DNA from: Glebionis coronaria
Lineage: Eukaryota > Streptophyta > Magnoliopsida > Asterales > Asteraceae
Direction: 5' to 3'
NCBI GenBank assembly: GCA_025667525.1
Contig: CM046875.1
Span: 289,930,140 to 289,994,139 of the forward strand
Length of the DNA stretch: 64,000 nt
Part shown: positions 1-10,604 of the stretch, piece after piece
How the letters are laid out: each line of letters starts with the position of its first letter
Position numbering within the stretch: the first letter of the stretch is position 1
Notes under the pieces: generated by a model
Told to the model about the DNA's origin: nothing
What the model saw: only the letters and a program-made list of their open reading frames with translations
Database searches by the model: none
Program-made: the position numbers and the translations under genes

Positions 1-304
1 TGGAAACAACACCACCTTCATCTTGAAGATGAAGGGAACTCCGAATAGAAGCTTCACTAACCACATAAGAACGTCCATCTATGGTAGCATGGAGTTCACG
101 TGGACGACCAACCACAGCCACAAGACGAGCAGAAGCCCAAAACTGACGAATCATACTATCATAAACAATGGGGCACACAGTAAAAGCATACCTGAGGTTA
201 GAAGCCTCAATGAATTCCAGAATGTCAGTGAACTCATCACGGTGTAGACCATCTCCTAGATAAGCGATCTTATTATGAGCAGGTTGGTATACCAGGGCAG
301 CCAT
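1..304 (-). CDS. Downstream (third) ORF of copia A, N-terminal part only
   Basis: An ATG at 302-304 opens a frame that stays open to the window edge, giving about 101 codons starting MAALVYQPAHNK and containing SMIRQFWASARLV. Its position after the RNase H region of copia A makes it part of that element. I recognise the pattern (a short MAAL-type start, then a hydrophobic stretch with RYA and QFW) as a protein found downstream of pol in Asteraceae copia elements, where it is sometimes misannotated as a host enzyme. Its role is not known to me; Sireviruses carry env-like ORFs in the same place. No signal peptide or membrane segment is visible in this part. Confidence 0.65.
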   Translation of the reverse strand, partial: MAALVYQPAHNKIAYLGDGLHRDEFTDILEFIEASNLRYAFTVCPIVYDSMIRQFWASARLVAVVGRPRELHATIDGRSYVVSEASIRSSLHLQDEGGVVS

Positions 305-931
305 TGATGTTGATTAGAAGGTATGGATGATGATTTGTTAGGGTTTGAGAGAGTAGGAGCGGATGTGTGTGTGTTATGATTGTGATGAATGAGTCAAGGG
401 GGGTGAATTGACCATAAATAATGGTCTTTGTAACTGTTCATTGACCCCTAATAATGGGGGTTGCCCTTTCAAATTAGGCAGTTAATGCAAAGTAACCACT
501 TGCCCCTGTGAACATTATTTGCAAATCCCAATTTACCAAAGTTAAATAGGAGGATATATACCATAAGTTGCATGCGTTGACTAAAAGTCAAAGCGTACAA
601 TGGTCAACACTAGAAGCAGAATGTGGTCAACAGAAGTCAACAAAGTGAACAATGTCCCAAACCAAGACTAGAAGCCAACCATCACTTGACAAAGAAGGAT
701 TTTTATCCACTAGAAGCCAACCAAGAACGACTAGAAGCTAACCATTAAGGACTAGAAGCCAGTCATGAATGAAGACAACCATCAGAAGTGAGCAAAAACC
801 TCCACTAGGAGTAACACACACCACCAGAACCCATTCAATATGTTATTAAAATCTACCAATATGTTAGTCTGTGCAAATAAATATGTACACTAAGCCTCCC
901 CTTAGGCTTAGCCTCCCCTCAATCCCAGGTC
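305..931 (-). other. Noncoding stretch between pol and ORF3 of copia A, with ACTAGAAGC repeats
   Basis: No convincing gene lies here. The word ACTAGAAGC (plus-strand reading) occurs at 609, 667, 709, 730 and 751; the last three are spaced exactly 21 bp apart and the gap before them is 42 bp. A purine-rich minus-strand tract occurs around 890-920 and could be a polypurine tract, although no LTR follows it within the window. Confidence 0.5.
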
Positions 932-3900
932 TCAAGGATTGACCATCCCAATGTGAACCACCAAGTGGTTGAACCGAGGACCATCAAAGGCTTTAGTCAA
1001 CAGATCAACAACATTATCATCCGTATGAACCTTAAGAACCTGTATCAACTTCTTCTCATTGGCATCCCGTATAAAATGGTGCCGAATTTCAATATGTTTT
1101 GTACGTTGATGAAAAACAGGATTCTTCACAATGCAGATAGTGCTTTGATTGTCAATGAAAATTTTGGTGTTCATAAAATTGAACCCATAATCCAGCATCT
1201 GATTTGGATCCACAAAACTTGTCCACAACAACTAGCAGCGGCAACGTATTCAGCTTCTGTGGAAGAAGTAGCTACGATCGTCTGTTTCTTGCATTGCCAT
1301 GAAATAAGTCGTCGACCCAAAAATTGACAACCACCAGTAGTAGATTTTCTGTCATTATTATCACCTGCATAGCACTATCACTATATGCTTCAAGAACAAA
1401 AGGTGATTCTTTAGGATACCACAAGCCAAGCTTGGGTTGAGCCTTGATGTACATGAAAATCTTCTTGACTGCATTCAAGTTAGAAACCGTTGGAGCCACC
1501 TGATGTCTAGAACAAGCACTTACTGCAAACATGATATCCGGACGTGATGCAGTCAAATACATGAGTGAGCCAATCATAGACCTGTACATGTGAACATTTA
1601 CCGGAGGATCTGGCTCATTCTTGAGTTTGACTTTAGCAACTTCATAAGGTGTTGCTGCTGGTCTAAGAGGATCCATGTCAAACTTCTGAAGGATCTCATG
1701 AACATATTTATCTTGACTTATGAAGATCCCATCTGACTGTTGCTTGACTTGAAGACCAAGGAAAAAGGTATGCTCTCCCATAGCACTCATCTGAAATTCA
1801 CCCTTCATCAGCTGTTCAAACTCATCACACCATTCCTTTTTAGTAGAACCAAAAATAATATCGCCCACATACACCTGAACAAGGATAATGTCCTTGGTGT
1901 TCCTCTTAAGAAATAGTGTTTTGTCAATTGTGCCTCTTCTATAGCCATGTTTCAACAAGAAAGTTGAGAGACGCTCATAACAAGCTCTAGGAGCCTGATG
2001 AAGTCCATAAAGAGCCTTGACCACCTTGTAAACTTTCTTGGGATGAAGTGGATCTACAAAGCCCTTAGGTTGATTGACATAAAATTCCTCATCAATCTTG
2101 CCATAGAGAAATGCACTCTTGACATCCATCTGAAAAACTGTAAAACCCATATAGGAAGCAAAAGCCAAAAACAGATTAATGGCCTCAATCCTAGCAACAG
2201 GAGCAAAAACTTTAGTGTAGTCAATGCCTTCAAGTTGTGTATGACCCTGTGCAACCAATCTAGCCTTATTTCTCACCATAATACCCCGTGCATCTTTCTT
2301 GTTTTTTAGAATCCATTTGGTACGAATGGCTGTCTTTCCATCCGGCAAGTCAACTAGGATCCAAACATTTTGAAACAAGAATTGCTGCATTTCCTCCTGC
2401 ATAGCTTCCACCCAACTTTGATCCTCAAGAGCATGAGAGACTGATCTAGGTTCCACCTGTGAAAGAAAACAAGCAAACAAACAATGTTGAAAGTCCGTAT
2501 GATTATTACGCTTTTGATCTTCAATATAGCTCACAAGAGCATGATGATCAGACATGGCCTTCTTATGCATTCTGCGTGTCTTGACAGTTGAACCAGGATC
2601 TCCAATGATTTGAGTAGTAGGGTGATCTTTGTGTGATTGCAACACTGGATTGGAAGCTACCTCCACTTCTGGTGCCAAGTTATTAAGATCCCCAACAAAG
2701 TCATCATCATATGAGGCAGCGTTGAAAATGCCATCTATCGGTTGTTTATGAATATCATCCAGCTTGGTAGAAGACTTCTTTTGATGGTTCCCCAGGTCAG
2801 AAGGACTGGAGAATCTAGTATGGGAAGTAGATTCACTAGCCGGACTACCAATAGGTGTTAAACTAGCACTAGGAGTAGTAGTTGGAGTACTAGGAGCAGC
2901 TTTGTTAGTAGGCGTATTTAAGGGAAACTCAAAGCCACCTTGAGCAGCTGCTGTAGTAGCCTCTTGTTGTTGTTTGAGTAAAGTGTCAAGAGCTACTTGT
3001 GAATCCAATACATCCAATGGAGTTGCATCACTAGGAGGAGTAGGAGAGACTGTGGTGGAATAGGATGGAACAACAAAAATATCATCCTCGTCATCTGAGT
3101 CGGAAAGACTAGAGTGAGCACTTGTACTAGAAGTTGCCAACACTTGTGGACCTGCATCATGGTTAGTTTTGAAACGAAAATATCCTAATGAATCACTAAG
3201 ATAATCAAGATCAAAATACCATTCAGGACCCTTGCCTTGGATGTTTGACTTCTCCTCAAAATACCTGAGATTTATAGTTTCAATTACTCGCTTGGCTTGG
3301 AGATTGTAGACACGATAAGCCCGAGAGTGAGATGAATATCCCACAATGTATCCTTCATCTGCCTTGCCATTAAACTTCCCCAAATAGTCACTAGTATTCA
3401 GAATGGTGACAGGACACCCAAATGGATTCAAATGAGCAATATTTGGAACTTTGGCTGTTAGGAGCTCATAAGGAGTCTTCTTGTGAGGATTTGTAATAGA
3501 AACTCTATTCAAAACATAACTTGCAGTATTAACAGCTTATGTCCAGAACATGGTTGGAAGCTTGGAATCAGCAAGCATTGTTCTTGCTGCTTCTATTAGA
3601 GTCCTGTTCTTTCTTTCTGCCACGCCATTCTGTTGAGGAGTTCTTGCTGCACTATAATCTCTTTTGATGCCTTTAGAATTACAATGTGCTATGAGGTCTT
3701 TATTTTTGAACTCGGTTCCATTATCACAACGAATACCTTTAACCTTCTTGGACAACTGGTTCTCTATAAGGGTAATAAAATCTTTAAGAATTGAGTTGGT
3801 CTCACTCTTGGCAGCCATGAAGAAAACCCACGTAAACCTGCTATATCCATCAGTTACCACCAGACAGAATTGTTTGTGGTCAATGCTCCTAATAGAGGTA

Positions 3901-4556
3901 GGACCAAATAAATCCATGTGTAGTAGCTGCAATGGTTCAGTTATAAGACTGAAAGCAGTAATGGCCTTGAAGGATGCTTTATGTTGTTTGCCTTTGCTGC
4001 AAGCAATACAATTAATATCATTTCGAAATGACTTTGGAGGTAAACCAGCGACCAGGTTCATATTTTCTAGTTTGTGAATGGTCTTGAAGTTCACATGTCC
4101 CATCCTTCTGTGCCATTGAGTGGCTTCATCTTCTGAGGCTTTAGCAACCAAACATGCTAGTTGACCAGTAGGGTTGACTTCATTAAGCTTGATGCTATAG
4201 ATATTGTGTCTTCTAGGGATTCTGAGCAGAACCTGTGAGTCATCCGGAAGTTTAAAGTCTTTGGTTAGCACAAGTGCATCAGTATCCGTAAAGAGGACAA
4301 ACTGCTTCTTGTCACAAATCTGAGAGACAGATATCAAGTTGAAGTGTTGAAGTGCTTCCACATAGTAGACCTACTCAAAATTAAGATTGGGCGTCTGAAT
4401 TGTTCCTTTGCCAGTGATCCTGCCTTCACCTCCACCAAAATAGACCTTGCCGCCTTGAAATGGTACAAAGTTAGATAGAAGACTTTTATTTCCTGTCATG
4501 CTCCTAGAGCATCCACTATCAACAATTCCTAGAGTAGGATCTTGGTATGGAGTAAC
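932..4556 (-). pseudogene. Copia A pol: protease, integrase, reverse transcriptase, RNase H (broken)
   Basis: On the minus strand the protease carries a VDSGCSRSMTG-type active site near 4490-4530. The GAG-pre-integrase zinc finger follows (H..H, then CIACSKGKQH near 3990-4110). The integrase core contains LLHMDLFGP, TDGYSRFTWVFF and PQQNGVAERKNRTLIEAARTM. Reverse transcriptase runs to about 1700 and RNase H to 932. Breaks: an in-frame stop just upstream of VYYVEALQHF near 4372, a TAA at 3537-3539 in the integrase, a 1-bp deletion near 1373 after the RNase H residues AYSDS, and another near 1205. The reverse transcriptase active site reads YVGD instead of YVDD, so one catalytic aspartate is lost. 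The product would be inactive. Confidence 0.9.
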
Positions 4557-4611
4557 CTACAATAACAAGATAATAAAGATGCAAATGTTAGTGTCTTAAG
4601 GGGACCCAAAC
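4557..4611 (-). other. 55-nt intron-like segment at the gag-pol boundary of copia A
   Basis: On the minus strand, AAAAG is followed by GTTTGGG. Then come the gag stop codon, a CTAAC branch-point-like pentamer, a pyrimidine-rich stretch and TTGTAG before the protease coding sequence. Removing exactly these 55 nt would join gag to protease in frame. The same 55-nt structure is at 49779-49833 in copia C. It is shorter than most plant introns, so splicing is only a hypothesis. Confidence 0.4.
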
Positions 4612-7326
4612 CTTTTCAGGTTTGAGCCTGCCTTGTGGATCTTTAGTAGATAGCCAAGAAGATTGATGAGATCCACCGTTGATCTTTGGTTGCCTAGTCA
4701 TCATATTGGTATTATTGTTTGACCAAGAACAACCTGCTGAGGGCTTAACAGCAGTTCCCAAATTTCCCAATCCAAAATACATGTGGACAAAATTATATGG
4801 ATAAATTGGATTAAAATTCTGAAAATAGTTACTGGTTGTTCTATTTGATGTTAATCCAATGTTTCTCCAATGATCAGAAGCTAATGGAGAGGTCCTTCTA
4901 GAAGAAGAAAACGATTGAGCACTTGGATTGAGTCTTCTAGAAGAATATGGAACAAATCCTGGTGGACCAGGATCAGGAAATGCTTGATGAACAGAAGAAT
5001 GTTTGTCATAAAAATCACAGTCTTTAATCAAATGAAATGCACTTCCACAAACAAAACATGTTTTAATCGACCTTTTATTAGAATGACATTGTTTCATACT
5101 GCTAACTTTATTACACACAATTCTAGGAGAGTCAATCTTCCTAGGACTCAATAAACCAGGACTAGACATTGTTGAATTAAAGTAACTCTCTCTTCACACT
5201 TCCTAGCACTAGTAGCAGCATGATCATTCGACTTGGAACTTGTAGGTCTCGACTCTTCACTTGAACCACTTTATGCACAGTCACTGGCTTTGTCACTGAT
5301 AGTACACGACACAAAGTCATTAGAATTAGTAGAAATTTTTGGGGACTCATGCATCTGTGATCCATCCAAGTCATTATGTCTAGAAGTGGGCATGAAAGTT
5401 CCAGTAAGAGGTGGAGGGACAACATGCATTTCTGCTGCTGGTTTAAACCTATTGTAACTAGGTTCTCCCTCTTCCTCTTTGTCGGCATCAAAGACCCTTG
5501 AAAAAGATAAATCAAACACATCTTCTGAATCAATATATTTATCAAATCCTAACCCTCTTTTAGTCCTACCAGACATGCTTATATTGATTAAGTTTGAAAG
5601 ATTTTTAGGTGCCTTTTGCCATTTTTCAAATCTCAACAGTCTAGCATCTAATCTTTCTTTCATCTCTTGTTTTTCTTTGATACTGTCATCTTTTCCCTTT
5701 TTTGTATATTTAAGCATATTTGTTGTGTTTTCTAAATCGATGCTCAGTATCCTAATTTTATCCTCATACTCACGTTGAGTATCTTGAAGCCACCTCTTTT
5801 GTTGTTCTAATGTGTTTAAAGAAGCCTTATAGGCTTGAACTTCTGAAAAATACTTATCATTCTGATCATTTAAGTCATTATATTGGGACAACAATTCTGA
5901 ATATTTATCATGACAACCAAGAGGACAATGTTGTACCTGAGGTGAGATGCCCATAAGAGCAAACTCGTCTGCTTCCTCTACATCAGATAGATTCCCAGCA
6001 ATCATTGCAAACACGTCAGTAGAGGACTCAGCTGATTCCAATGTAGTAGTCTGATGATCATTCCAGTTGACCATAGAGGCAACAAATACCAATGCCTTCT
6101 TGTCATCCTTTACCTCCTGAACCTTAAAAGCTGGATATCTGCTCTTCTCCTGGTCATTCTTGTTAGGGCATTCCCTTGCAAAGTGACCTTGATGCTGGCA
6201 GTTGTAGCATCAAACCTTGCTTCTGTCAAACCTTGCTGGCTCTCGTGGGTTGTAATTAAATTTACGACCTGCTTTGTTCTCAAACTTGTGAACCCTAAGA
6301 GTGAGCATGGCCATCTACCATTTGAGATCCATTTCATCCAGGTCGAGTTTATCAACCTGTTTGAAGTCATCAAAAGCAAGTTGCTGTTGAGCATCAACGT
6401 CAGCAACAAAAGAATGAAGAACAGCTTCTACCATGCTACCAGAATTGGCTGTTGATTCAGGAACAGAAGTATGCTGAAAAGTATGTTGAGAAGACACAAT
6501 ATTGCTTGGGCTACTAGCATAAGACATGGGACTGGATGCCATAGAACTCACAAAGGTAGAATTAGCAGGAGTGGGAAAAGAATCACTTGAATATCCTCTC
6601 ACATGAGGTTCAAAAGTTTTGAGCTTATGAAATAAATCATCAAAGTTGAGATAGTCAAGCCCACCATTTGCTTTTAGAGAGATTACCACCTGATTCCATG
6701 AGTAAGGTAAGGCTTTAAGAAATCTTGCATTAATATCACCATCATCAGGTTTCGACCGAAGTTGATTCAACTGGCTCAATATCTTTTGGAACCTGTCATA
6801 CCCTTGATGAATACCTTCAGTTTCTGAGATTTTGAATTCTGTGAATTCATCTCTCAGCATGGATCTTCGCATTTTCTTTGACTCCTCATTCCCACCAAAC
6901 CTTGCTTTTATTCCATTCCAGATCTCTCTAGCATCATCCAAATGGTAGAAGTCACACATGTGATCATCAGGAAGGGATTGAAGCAAAATAGTTTTCAGGA
7001 AGGGATTGAAGCAAAATAGTTTTTGCTTTGACCTCCTTCTAAATGGCTATGATTTCTTTATTAGTTTTAGGGTCAAGAAGAGTAATATTACCATTCTTAT
7101 CTCTTCCAGTCAGCTTCCTGCTGTTCCCATTCAGAATAACCTTCCAAAGGTCTTGATCGGTGTTGGTGATCTACCATTCCATCTTCATTGCCCAACTATC
7201 ATACTCGTCCTTTTTCAGAAGAGGAAATTTACCATTTGTGTTAGAAACCGTAGCAACGATCTGCTGAGGTTGCAGAGTTTTAGGAGTGCTATCTTCTCTT
7301 GTTTGAGTAGAACTTGAGGCAGACAT
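4588..7326 (-). pseudogene. Copia A gag (broken)
   Basis: Gag starts at an ATG at 7324-7326 (MSASSSTQT) and ends with VWVPLRH before the pol region. It holds the UBN2-type gag domain (HMCDFYHLDDAREIWNGIKARFGG, 6315-6986), a CCHC zinc knuckle at about 6160-6210, a coiled-coil-like stretch (5640-5900), and a second cysteine motif (CFVCGSAFHLIKDC) near 5030-5065. Breaks: TGG to TAG at 7171-7173, a 28-bp tandem duplication at 6968-7023 that shifts the frame, a stop at 6315-6317, CGA to TGA at 6210-6212 just before the knuckle, and a frame change near 5270-5290. Copia C has a much less damaged gag, which allows each break to be placed. Gag would form the virus-like particle and bind the element RNA. 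Confidence 0.88.
6968..7023. repeat. 28-bp tandem duplication in copia A gag
   Basis: The unit starting CAGGAAGGGATTG occupies 6968-6995 and again 6996-7023 without change. Copia C has one copy at the matching place. Since 28 is not a multiple of three, the duplication breaks gag. Confidence 0.95.
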
Positions 7327-7387
7327 GATTAAACAAAAATGTTAGTAATAAGAAAAATTGATTCTTCTTGTACAGAGACTCTCCCAG

Positions 7388-7399
7388 GCTCTGATACCA
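7388..7399 (-). promoter_or_regulatory. Primer-binding site of copia A (initiator tRNA-Met type)
   Basis: The minus strand reads TGGTATCAGAGC two bases after the LTR end. This is the usual copia primer site, complementary to the 3' end of initiator tRNA-Met. Confidence 0.9.
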
Positions 7400-7401
7400 C
7401 T

Positions 7402-7869
7402 TGTTGGGTCCACTAGATGTGGATCTTGCAGCCTGTCAGGAACGGTGAACGACTTCTGTAATCACAAGTCTATTCACAGAGAGACTCTATACACAATATA
7501 AGTGCAGAACACAAATACTATAAAGAAGAACAGAATAACTATAATGACTTGATCCTTTCTAAGGATTTCCAATATTGATAATGACTAGAATTACGTTTGA
7601 TGAAGGTGTGTCTAACCCTTCTGCTAAAGGTTCCTTTTATACTACAAGGAAACCCTAATACATCATTAAACAAAACGTGTAAAACTGATATGCATATCCT
7701 TTCCTAACATATCTCATGCATATCCTAACAGAATAATAAATAAATAATAAAGTTTGACTTTAACTAGGACTAGGAGCACGACTTGCTCCTACTACTACTA
7801 TGACTAGGAGGAACTACATACCTCCTAGTCTACCTATTACAATGAACTATTCCAATGGTCCTAAAAACA
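7402..7869 (-). repeat. 5' LTR of copia A
   Basis: The LTR is 468 bp, bounded on the minus strand by TG at 7869-7868 and CCCAACA at 7402-7408. It matches the copia C LTR (46565-47028, 464 bp) along its length, with a few extra T at the upstream end. A TATA-like ATACTACAAGG context lies near 7630-7645, and the word CTAGGAGC/GCTCCTAGT is repeated in the U3 half (about 7765-7830). Confidence 0.85.
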
Positions 7870-7960
7870 TCTCATCAACAACAAACGACCTCAAGTACTC
7901 AAGGAAAAATTAGGAATTTCACTTCTAGGGTTTGTGAATAGTGTTAGCTTGGCATTTGCC

Positions 7961-7969
7961 TATAAAAGG
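7961..7969 (+). promoter_or_regulatory. TATA box candidate
   Basis: TATAAAAGG stands about 30 bp before a leader-like sequence, as in the LTRs of copia B and C. No gene is seen behind it. Confidence 0.4.
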
Positions 7970-8855
7970 AGACCTCAACCTGTGAGAGTCCCTTTGTTCC
8001 AGTTTTAGGCTATCAATCTTTGTAATCCCTTTTTAAGTTAATAAAATTTGATTTTCTGAAATTTGTGAAATCTTGTTTATGTTTATTAAAAGTTGGTGTT
8101 AGAATAACCTAATTCTGAGTTCCACTTACATGTTTGAAGGTTTTTGAGGCAAGGTTTTAATCAATAAAACCTGTGTTTCAGAAAATCAAAAAGTCTTTGT
8201 TATTTGATCTCACTTGTTTGTTTGTTCATCTTAGCAGCTTGGAAGCTGGTACTTGTTCTGCTAATACCTAAGCTCAAACAATCCAGGGCCTGGATGTAGG
8301 TCTTGGAGGTTTGCACCCTTCTCCTTTTTCATTTCTCTTTATTTTTCTTCATTGTAGTGATTTTTGTATGGTTGTTCTTGAATCTGTGTTATTTTGGTTG
8401 AATCTTGTTCATCTGGTAGTGTTTGATGTTATTGAAGTGTAATCAACTTGATTTGTGGGTTAAAACTTAATTATCCTTTGAAAATTTGTAAAAACAGATT
8501 ATCAAGGGGTGTTTGGGTTAACTGCTTAAGTTGGATTTGTGTGATTTTGAGTGAATGCTTTGTGGTACTTTGTGCTTATATATGTTTATTGGGTGCTAAG
8601 TACCATCTGTTTGCAGGTTTTGTGGTTTGAAACATCTAGATCCATAATAGGGCTATAAAATCTTGTTTACTTGATATTATTAGATGTGGTTTAAGGTACA
8701 CCTGGATCATAGACTAGGGTTAAAAAGTGATTAAACTAGGCTAATAACACCAGGGAAAGAGATTTGGATGCTTGAAATTGGATTTATTGTCAATTAGATC
8801 AGCAAAGTTTCTGCATATTCTACTTGTTCTTATCAGTAACTGTTGATGCTTGATT

Positions 8856-9650
8856 CTGCTTATTCACTTTGTTTCAGTGCTTGATATAAGTTTGTTTGTG
8901 CTTATTCATAGTTTATATAGCTTGTGTATGCATCCTGTTGAATTTGGCTGGCTTATTCATGCTATATCTTCTTATTTATGCATAACAGCTTATTTTCCAT
9001 ATCTGTGCTATATCTGGTGACTGTTTGATTAATTTGGGCTTATTGTGTGAACCAAATTGTGATTTCTTTGTTGATATTGACTCCTTGTGATTCACTGATC
9101 ACAAGGGTGCCCTTGTTTCCATTTGAATCCAACTGGATCTCTCTAAAAAGCTTGGTCAAATAGTCAAAGCAGTGGGAACTCCTTTCCCCTGCTGCTAGCC
9201 ACTACTAGTGTATTTTGGGTTTCAGCTTATCATTAAGCTATAATAGCTTATTTTAACCAGCAACAACTTGGATTTTGTAATAGGTGCTCATTATTTGACC
9301 CATTTGTTCATACTGGAGCATTTGGTGTGTTGACTTTTAAGTTTGACTAGAAAACCAACTTAATTGACTTTTTCATAAGTGCTTATTGGTTCATTCTGGC
9401 TTATTGGTGTTTCTTATTGGAATTTTGTTGATTGTTTTGGCTTATTGAGTTCATTTGTGACATTTTGCAAGTTGAATCAAGTCCTGAGGTGCCCTAAATC
9501 TCAAACCCGACTATTTTGTCGTTTTGTGGATTTGTACTTTGCTTATTTCTGGCTTATTGAGTGTGCTTTTTCAAAATTTCTTTTTACATATCTCTTAAGC
9601 ATCCCAAAAGAAGGTTGTGTGTCAAATTAGAGCTTATGGCGTTAGCTTAT
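8856..9650 (+). repeat. Dispersed GCTTATT word cluster
   Basis: GCTTATT occurs about twelve times, with near matches such as GCTTATC and TCTTATT between them. Spacing is irregular, unlike a tandem repeat. The reverse complement AATAAGC is also frequent at 33200-33400 in the Athila LTR, which suggests kinship between the two stretches. Confidence 0.6.
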
Positions 9651-10604
9651 TGCTTAATGGGCTAAAAAGCCCAATAAGGATAAGCTGTTTGCTTAATAAG
9701 CTGTGATAAGCTCACTTTCAGCTTTTGGGCCTTTAGAGTTTTGTGTTTAGATATAAATTTTGAGTCATATTGGGCTTTTCCAAGTCAATTGGGCCAAGTT
9801 TGACTTTTTGGGCTAAAAAGCCCATTAGTGTTGACTGTTTTTTATTTTGGCCCATTTGAGGGCCCAATAGGGGTATTCTGGTCATTTCACTTTCATTTTC
9901 TATTTAATTAGGTCAAAATAAACTAGTTTGCAAGTTTCTAGAATTTTTATAATTTTTGGATTTTTAATATTATTTTAATATTATTTTATTATTATTTTCA
10001 AATTTCACATTTTTCAACTTTTTACATTTTTCTTAGCTTAAATACATTAAAATAGGAATTTTGCAACTTTTAGATTAATTTTATCATCCTTAGATTAATT
10101 TTTATAATTATTTTAAGTTTTAATTGTTTTTAAATCATTTTAAATAGTTTTTCTTAGTTTAAAAATTTCTAAAAATAGTTTTTAATCTTTTTAGGTCATT
10201 TTAGAGGTTTACCAATTGAAAAATCTTTATTTGGGCTTTTTGATAATTTATTTGATTTTTAGGGCTTTAATTAGCATTTAAAAATTGAATATTTAATTAA
10301 TTAAAAGGTTTGAAAAAGTTTAGATCATTGGTAAACTCTTAGTTTATTTATTTTGATTTTTGGTGAATTTTTGGTAATTTTTAGAATTAATTTTTATTTT
10401 AGCTCATTTTACGGTTTTACGTTAAGTCTTAGTAGTAATTAATTTCACGTCTTCGTCGTCCTCTTTCCTCATCCCCTTCTAAACAATATTAATCTCAAAC
10501 CAATTACGAATTACTCACACACATATACCTCCTTGGGAAATGAACTTGGAACTTCATTGGGTCATTAGTGCTTGATTTTCCTAAATCATCACTTAATATT
10601 TTCC

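Larger units (their letters stand above)
1..7869 (-). mobile_element. Copia A: Ty1/copia retrotransposon, 3' end outside window
   Basis: On the minus strand the order is 5' LTR (7869 to 7402), primer-binding site, gag, protease, integrase, reverse transcriptase, RNase H, a noncoding stretch, and a further ORF that leaves the window at position 1. Integrase lies before reverse transcriptase, which defines Ty1/copia. The extra ORF after pol recalls Sirevirus-type elements; that assignment is inference. No 3' LTR is visible. The same family recurs as copia C at 46565-51810 on the plus strand, so A and C are inverted relative to each other. Many stops and frameshifts make the copy non-autonomous. 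Confidence 0.9.

Noticed and set aside
305..931. 3' LTR of copia A
   Set aside because: No match to the 7402-7869 LTR is visible, and the ORF after pol shows that the element continues beyond the edge.
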